64,000 nt of DNA, from the NCBI RefSeq assembly GCF_000215105.1, contig NC_015588.1, positions 1,240,001 through 1,304,000 of the forward strand, in the 5' to 3' direction. The position numbers were made by a program, and so were the translations under genes. Shown piece after piece: positions 59,555 through 64,000 of this stretch; the stretch's first letter is position 1, and every line of letters starts with the position of its first letter. This stretch comes from Isoptericola variabilis 225. GTDB lineage: Bacteria > Actinomycetota > Actinomycetes > Actinomycetales > Cellulomonadaceae. The notes beneath the pieces are model-generated. The model saw nothing but the letters and a program-made list of their open reading frames with translations. It did not search any database and had not been told where the DNA came from.

Positions 59555-61174
59555 GTGTTCACCTCCCTGTCCGACCGGCTCACCTCGACGTTCAAGAACC
59601 TGCGCGGCAGGGGACGTCTCTCCGAGGCGGACATCGACGCGACCGTGCGCGAGATCCGTCGCGCGCTGCTCGACGCCGACGTCGCCGTGCCCGTCGTGCG
59701 CGAGTTCACCGCGGCGGTGCGCGAGCGCGCCCTCTCGGCGGAGGTGTCGGCGGCGCTCAACCCCGCGCAGCAGGTCGTCAAGATCGTCAACGACGAGCTC
59801 GTCGAGATCCTCGGCGGCCAGACCCGCCCCCTGCGGCACGCCAAGACGCCGCCGACCGTGATCATGCTCGCGGGCCTCCAGGGCGCCGGAAAGACGACGC
59901 TCGCGGGCAAGCTCGCGCTCGCGCTGCGCGAGCAGGGGCACACGCCGCTGCTCGTCGCCGCCGACCTGCAGCGGCCCAACGCCGTCACGCAGCTGTCCGT
60001 CGTGGCGGAGCGGGCGGGCGTGCCGGTCTTCGCGCCGCACCCCGGCAACCAGGGCGCGGAGACCGACGCGGTCATCGGCGACCCGGTCGCGGTCGCGCGC
60101 GACGGCGTCGCCGAGGCGCGCGCCAAGCAGCACGACGTCGTCATCGTCGACACCGCGGGCCGCCTCGGCGTCGACGAGGTCCTCATGCGCCAGGCCGGCG
60201 ACATCCGCGCGGCGATCGACCCGGACGAGGTCCTGTTCGTCATCGACGCGATGATCGGCCAGGACGCGGTCGCGACCGCGCAGGCCTTCCTCGAGGGCGT
60301 GGACTTCACGGGCGTGGTCCTGTCGAAGCTCGACGGCGACGCGCGCGGCGGTGCCGCGCTGTCGGTCGCGAAGGTCACGGGCCGGCCGATCATGTTCGCC
60401 TCGACGGGCGAGAAGCTCACCGACTTCGAGGTCTTCCACCCCGACCGCATGGCGTCGCGCATCCTCGACATGGGCGACGTGCTCACGCTCATCGAGCAGG
60501 CCGAGCGCGCCTTCGACGCCGAGGAGGCCGCCCGGATGGCGGCCAAGGTCGAGAAGGGCGAGGACTTCACGCTCGCCGACTTCCTGGTGCAGATGCAGCA
60601 GATGAAGAAGCTCGGCTCGATGAAGAAGATGCTCGGGATGCTGCCCGGCATGGCGCAGATGCGCGAGCAGCTCGAGAGCTTCGACGAGCGCGAGGTCGAC
60701 CGCATCCAGGCGATCATCCAGTCGATGACGCCGGCCGAGCGCGACAACCCGAAGATCATCAACGGCTCGCGGCGCGCGCGCATCGCGCGCGGCTCGGGGC
60801 AGACGACGACGGCGGTCAACCAGCTCCTCGAGCGCTTCGACGCCGCGCAGAAGATGATGCGCCAGATGAGCAAGGGCGGCGGCGTGCCGGGGATGCCCGG
60901 CGTGCCGGGCGGGATGCCGGGCATGCCCGGGATGCCGGGCGCCGGCAAGAAGTCGCGCGGCAAGCAGCAGCCGAAGAAGAAGGTCAAGGGCCGCTCCGGC
61001 AACCCGGCCAAGCGCGCGCAGCAGGAGCGCGAGGCGCTGCAGAAGGCGCTCGGCGGCGGGCCCACGGCCCCGGCCGGGTCGGCGTTCGGCGGCGGCACCG
61101 CGCGCGACGAGGTCGACCTCGACGGCCTCGAGCTGCCGCCCGGCCTCGACAAGCTGCTCGGCGGCGGCCGCTGA
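59555..61174 (+). CDS. ffh: Signal recognition particle protein Ffh
   Basis: 539 residues from the GTG at 59555, with AAGGA 8 nt upstream. The N-terminal four-helix bundle precedes the GTPase: GLQGAGKTTLAGKLA, DLQRPNAVTQL, DTAGRLGVDEVLM and SKLDGDARGGAAL. The M domain (about 300-440) is methionine-rich (LVQMQQMKKLGSMKKMLGML) and binds 4.5S RNA and signal peptides. A low-complexity Gly/Met/Pro tail (GMPGMPGMPG) and a basic KKKVKGRSG stretch extend the C-terminus. It is the partner of FtsY upstream. The ffs RNA was not seen in the window. Confidence 0.96.
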   Translation: MFTSLSDRLTSTFKNLRGRGRLSEADIDATVREIRRALLDADVAVPVVREFTAAVRERALSAEVSAALNPAQQVVKIVNDELVEILGGQTRPLRHAKTPPTVIMLAGLQGAGKTTLAGKLALALREQGHTPLLVAADLQRPNAVTQLSVVAERAGVPVFAPHPGNQGAETDAVIGDPVAVARDGVAEARAKQHDVVIVDTAGRLGVDEVLMRQAGDIRAAIDPDEVLFVIDAMIGQDAVATAQAFLEGVDFTGVVLSKLDGDARGGAALSVAKVTGRPIMFASTGEKLTDFEVFHPDRMASRILDMGDVLTLIEQAERAFDAEEAARMAAKVEKGEDFTLADFLVQMQQMKKLGSMKKMLGMLPGMAQMREQLESFDEREVDRIQAIIQSMTPAERDNPKIINGSRRARIARGSGQTTTAVNQLLERFDAAQKMMRQMSKGGGVPGMPGVPGGMPGMPGMPGAGKKSRGKQQPKKKVKGRSGNPAKRAQQEREALQKALGGGPTAPAGSAFGGGTARDEVDLDGLELPPGLDKLLGGGR

Positions 61175-61177
61175 CCC

Positions 61178-62302
61178 ATGGCGGTCCCGCACGTCCCGCT
61201 CCACGTCAAGGGCCACGTCCTGCTCGGCGAGGACCGCGAGGTCGGCGAGCTGTGGGTGCGCGACGGGCGCGTCAACCTGACGCGGCCCTCGCCGCAGGGC
61301 AGCGCGGCCCGCGTGCTCGAGGGGTGGGTGCTCCCGGGGCTCGTCGACGTGCACTGCCACGTCGGGCTCGACGCCGGGGGAGCGGTCGACGAGGAGACGG
61401 CGACCAAGCAGGCGCTCGCCGACCGCGACGCGGGCGTGCTCCTCGTGCGCGACGCGGGCTCGCCGCTCGACACGTCGTGGGTCCACGACCGGGCCGACCT
61501 GCCGCGCCTCGTGCGCGCCGGCGCCCACCTCGCGCGGCGCCGGCGCTACCTGCGCGGCTACGGGATCGAGCTGGACGACGTCGCGCGGCTGCCCGACGCG
61601 GTGCGCACCCAGGCGCGGGCGGGCGACGGGTGGGTCAAGCTCGTGGGCGACTGGATCGACCGCGACCTGGGCCCCGACGGCGACCTGCGCCCGCTGTGGC
61701 CGCGCGACGTGCTGACCGAGGCCGTCGCGGCCGCGCACGCCGAGGCCGCGCGCGTCACGGTGCACGCGTTCTCCGAGGAGGTCGTCGCCGACCTGCTCGC
61801 CGCGGGCGTCGACGGCATCGAGCACGGCACCGGCATCCCGCGCGAGCTCATGGACGAGGTCGCGGCGCGCGGCGTCCCCGTGACACCGACCCTCCTGCAG
61901 GTCGCGCAGTTCGAGGCCATCGCGCGTCGGGCCGACGGCAAGTACCCGGTGTACGCGGCGCGCATGCGGCGCATGCACCGGCGGCGGTACCAGCAGGTGC
62001 GCGACCTGCACGACGCCGGCGTCCCGCTGCTCGTCGGCACCGACGCGGGCGGGACGATCGCCCACGGGCGCGTCGCCGACGAGTGCGCCGAGCTCGTCGC
62101 GGCCGGCATCCCGGCACGCGAGGTCGTCGCGATGTCGAGCTGGCGCGCCCGCGCGTTCCTCGGCTTCGGTGCGCTGGTCGAGGGCTCGAGCGCTGACCTC
62201 GTCGTGTACCCCGCCGACCCGCGCGAGGACGTCGAGGTCCTCCGGCACCCCACCGCCGTCGTCCTGCGCGGGCAGGTCGTCGCCGAGGGCGGCCGCTCCT
62301 GA
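61178..62302 (+). CDS. Amidohydrolase-family protein
   Basis: 374 residues, starting 3 nt after the ffh stop. The metal-dependent amidohydrolase fold is shown by GLVDVHCHVG (HxH), a mid-barrel lysine (DGWVKLVGD) that may be carbamylated, histidines in VTVHAFSE and GIEHGTGIP, and the late aspartate in LLVGTDAGG. The composite beta-sandwich is formed by both ends (GHVLLGEDREVG, ADLVVYPADP). The substrate is unknown; imidazolonepropionase/prolidase-like members are the nearest. It is co-transcribed with ffh by position. Confidence 0.87.
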   Translation: MAVPHVPLHVKGHVLLGEDREVGELWVRDGRVNLTRPSPQGSAARVLEGWVLPGLVDVHCHVGLDAGGAVDEETATKQALADRDAGVLLVRDAGSPLDTSWVHDRADLPRLVRAGAHLARRRRYLRGYGIELDDVARLPDAVRTQARAGDGWVKLVGDWIDRDLGPDGDLRPLWPRDVLTEAVAAAHAEAARVTVHAFSEEVVADLLAAGVDGIEHGTGIPRELMDEVAARGVPVTPTLLQVAQFEAIARRADGKYPVYAARMRRMHRRRYQQVRDLHDAGVPLLVGTDAGGTIAHGRVADECAELVAAGIPAREVVAMSSWRARAFLGFGALVEGSSADLVVYPADPREDVEVLRHPTAVVLRGQVVAEGGRS

Positions 62303-62310
62303 GCGCCGGG

Positions 62311-62340
62311 TTGGGCGCGGTGCCCAGGCTCTGGCACAAT
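62311..62340 (+). promoter_or_regulatory. Promoter of the rpsP operon
   Basis: TTGGGC (62311-62316) and CACAAT (62335-62340) are separated by 18 nt. Transcription would give a leader of about 120 nt before the rpsP start at 62467. The leader shows GC-rich potential to fold but no known riboswitch. Confidence 0.55.
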
Positions 62341-62466
62341 AGGCCGGTACTCGGCGTGCCCAGGCCCCTCTCACCTGCGCGTGCCGCGTCCTGACCCACC
62401 CACCGCCTGGCCCCCACCCGGTGGTGCGCGCGGTCGAAACCACCAGAACCAGGAGAGACCACCCAA

Positions 62467-62886
62467 GTGGCCGTCAAGATTCGTCTGAAGCGCCTCGGCA
62501 AGATCCGGGCTCCGTACTACCGCGTCGTCGTGGCCGACTCGCGCACCAAGCGCGACGGTCGCGTCATCGAGGAGATCGGGAAGTACCACCCGACCGAGGA
62601 GCCGTCGTTCATCGAGATCTCGTCCGAGCGCGCGCAGTACTGGCTCGGTGTCGGCGCCCAGCCGACCGAGCAGGTGCTCGCCCTGCTCAAGATCACGGGT
62701 GACTGGCAGAAGTTCAAGGGCCTCCCGGGTGCCGAGGGCACCCTGAAGACCAAGGGCGGCGCGTCCGACGCCGCCGCCGCGGTCGAGGCCGTCAACGCCG
62801 AGGCCGAGAAGGTCAAGGCGAAGGCGTCCGAGAAGAAGGCCGAGGAGCCGGCCGCCGAGGCCGACGAGGCTGAGGCCGAGGCCTGA
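62467..62886 (+). CDS. rpsP: Small-subunit ribosomal protein bS16
   Basis: 139 residues from a GTG at 62467 with AGGAG upstream. The conserved core [20 protein letters not shown], then [19 protein letters not shown], is complete; the C-terminal 55 residues are an alanine-, glutamate- and lysine-rich tail typical of actinobacterial S16. It starts the ribosome-maturation cluster rpsP-khpA-rimM-trmD. Its stop shares a base with the khpA start (TGATG). Confidence 0.97.
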   Translation: MAVKIRLKRLGKIRAPYYRVVVADSRTKRDGRVIEEIGKYHPTEEPSFIEISSERAQYWLGVGAQPTEQVLALLKITGDWQKFKGLPGAEGTLKTKGGASDAAAAVEAVNAEAEKVKAKASEKKAEEPAAEADEAEAEA

Positions 62887-63125
62887 TGCTCGCCGAGGCC
62901 CTCGAGCACCTGGTGCGCGGCATCGTGGACCACCCGGACGACGTCCGTGTGACCGCGCGGCCGCAGCGCCGGGGCGACCTGCTCGAGGTCCGGGTGCACC
63001 CGGACGACCTGGGCCGAGTCATCGGCCGGGGCGGCCGGACCGCCAAGGCGCTGCGCACCGTGGTCGGTGCGCTCGCCACCGAGGGCCCGGTGCGGGTCGA
63101 CGTCGTCGACGTCGACCGGCGCTGA
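62886..63125 (+). CDS. khpA: KH-domain RNA-binding protein KhpA
   Basis: 79 residues. The single KH domain has the GxxG loop as RVIGRGGRTAKALRTVV after a beta-strand DLLEVRVHPDDLG. KhpA binds RNA, usually with KhpB, and is a standard member between rpsP and rimM. The start overlaps the rpsP stop by one base. A strong hairpin follows the gene. Confidence 0.94.
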   Translation: MLAEALEHLVRGIVDHPDDVRVTARPQRRGDLLEVRVHPDDLGRVIGRGGRTAKALRTVVGALATEGPVRVDVVDVDRR

Positions 63126-63153
63126 GCGGTCGAGCACCCGAGCGACACCCCCC

Positions 63154-63190
63154 GACGAGGCCCGGTCCCACCACGGGACCGGGCCTCGTC
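63154..63190. terminator. Strong hairpin between khpA and rimM
   Basis: A perfect 16-bp stem (63154-63169 with 63175-63190) and 5-nt loop stand alone in the 105-nt gap. There is no U-tract. It probably terminates or attenuates transcription between the rpsP-khpA and rimM-trmD parts of the cluster, or blocks 3' decay. Confidence 0.7.
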
Positions 63191-63230
63191 GTGCCGGAGG
63201 GTGCACCCTGGTGACGGCGAAGGAGGAGAC

Positions 63231-63800
63231 ATGCAGCTGGTGGTCGCGCGCGTGGGACGTGCGCACGGGCTCCGGGGCGAGGTCGCGCTCGACCTGCGCA
63301 CCGACGCCCCCGAGGAGCGGCTCGCCGTCGGCGAGCGGCTCGAGACCGACCCGCCGTCCGCGGGTCCGCTGACGGTCACGCGCGTGCGCGTGCACCAGGG
63401 CCGCTGGCTCGTCACGTTCGCCGAGGCGGCCGACCGGTCGGCGGCCGAGGCGCTGCGCGGCGTCGAGCTCGTCGTCGACGCGGACGCCTCCGACGAGGAG
63501 GACGCCTGGTACCCGCACGAGCTGCGCGGGCTGCGCGCCGAGCTCGAGGACGGCACCGTCGTCGGCGAGGTCGTGGGGCTCGAGCACCTGCCCGCGCACG
63601 ACGCGCTCGCGATCCGCGAGACGGGCGGCGAGCGCACGCTCGTGCCGTTCGTCCGGCAGATCGTGCCCGTGGTCGACGTCGAGGGCGGCCGCGTCGTCCT
63701 CACGCCGCCCGGCGGGCTGCTCGCGCGCGACGCCGCGTCCGTCGTGGTCGACCTGCCCGAGGACGCCGAGCCCGACGGCCGGCCCGAGGGCGAGGCCTGA
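63231..63800 (+). CDS. rimM: 16S rRNA processing protein RimM
   Basis: 189 residues from the ATG at 63231, preceded by AAGGAGGA. The N-terminal RimM domain ([17 protein letters not shown]) and the C-terminal PRC-barrel ([20 protein letters not shown], then [16 protein letters not shown]) are complete. It assists maturation of the 30S head and binds S19. It is followed 1 nt later by trmD. Confidence 0.95.
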   Translation: MQLVVARVGRAHGLRGEVALDLRTDAPEERLAVGERLETDPPSAGPLTVTRVRVHQGRWLVTFAEAADRSAAEALRGVELVVDADASDEEDAWYPHELRGLRAELEDGTVVGEVVGLEHLPAHDALAIRETGGERTLVPFVRQIVPVVDVEGGRVVLTPPGGLLARDAASVVVDLPEDAEPDGRPEGEA

Positions 63801-63801
63801 C

Positions 63802-64000
63802 GTGCGCGTCGACGTCGTCTCGATCTTCCCCGAGTACCTCGCCGCGCTCGACCTGTCGCTCGTCGGCAAGGCCCGACGCGCGGGCCTGCTGGACCTGCGC
63901 GTCCACGACCTGCGGGACTGGACGACCGACCGGCACCGCACGGTCGACGACACGCCGTTCGGCGGCGGGGCGGGCATGGTCATGCGCCCCGACGTGTGGG
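63802..64000 (+). CDS. trmD: tRNA (guanine-N1)-methyltransferase, 5' part only
   Basis: The first 66 codons, from a GTG at 63802, are visible before the window ends. [20 protein letters not shown], then [20 protein letters not shown] and [12 protein letters not shown], are the diagnostic N-terminal blocks of TrmD, the SPOUT-fold enzyme that methylates G37 of tRNAs. The frame is intact up to the edge. Confidence 0.95.
   Translation, partial: MRVDVVSIFPEYLAALDLSLVGKARRAGLLDLRVHDLRDWTTDRHRTVDDTPFGGGAGMVMRPDVW

Noticed and set aside
62341..62466. Riboswitch or protein-binding leader before rpsP
   Set aside because: The leader length is suggestive, but I could not match it to a known structured RNA.

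Overview
The window is very GC-rich DNA from an actinobacterium, most likely a Micrococcales member close to Cellulomonas, Cellulosimicrobium or Isoptericola. The evidence is the gene order smc-ftsY-amtB-glnK-glnD-ffh-rpsP-khpA-rimM-trmD, a type 2 isoleucyl-tRNA synthetase behind an actinobacterial translational T-box, DUF4233 beside ndk, many GTG starts with 4-nt GTGA/ATGA overlaps, several probable leaderless promoters, and secreted polysaccharide-active proteins. No tRNA, rRNA, CRISPR array or transposase was seen.

Region 1 (1-18.4 kb) is an accessory, defence-like island. A translationally coupled minus-strand operon encodes a SNF2-type helicase (10117-7067), a large Eco57I/PglX-type adenine methyltransferase (7067-2115) and a DEAD/DEAH helicase that runs off the left edge (2118-1). 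This is the order drmD-drmMI-drmA of class 1 DISARM. An EVE/PUA-like gene lies upstream. Next comes a 1,666-residue secreted protein (ThuA, sugar dehydrogenase, PKD, CBM6-like, PKD, DUF1349, DUF1080) flanked by two directly repeated copies of an MmcQ/YjbR gene, one dead and one intact. The island ends with a MntA/HepT toxin-antitoxin pair.

Region 2 (18.4-39.7 kb) is a mosaic of metabolic genes and deletion scars. It holds a debranching-type glycosidase with a divergent LacI regulator, a PL9-like pectate lyase, cutA, remnants of a sugar-binding protein, a VOC protein, a flavin oxidoreductase and a MerR regulator, a glutathionyl-hydroquinone reductase, an operon with a 30-residue membrane peptide, a putative F420-0 importer near a deazaflavin-type nitroreductase, and a sulfite-oxidase-family enzyme.

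Region 3 (39.7-64 kb) is conserved core: T-box-ileS-folC, a dhaKLM cluster and a TetR/MFS pair lying between folC and DUF4233-ndk, then smc, ftsY, the nitrogen-sensing amtB-glnK-glnD operon behind a candidate GlnR box, ffh, an amidohydrolase and the rpsP-khpA-rimM-trmD ribosome-maturation cluster. trmD runs off the right edge.

The most novel signal is a family of exactly 46-nt palindromic elements at 37681, 37744, 52421 and 55868. Three sit inside coding sequence (two in the sulfite-oxidase-like gene, one in the SMC hinge), all read in the same frame as a VSE..W...H..SDT peptide. The fourth is a near-perfect hairpin after ftsY. A second dispersed repeat built from GTGAC-N5-GTCAC hairpins occurs at 18422 and 32803. 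Two core genes look odd: smc has a +1 frameshift in an A5 run, and glnD lacks the C-terminal ACT domains.
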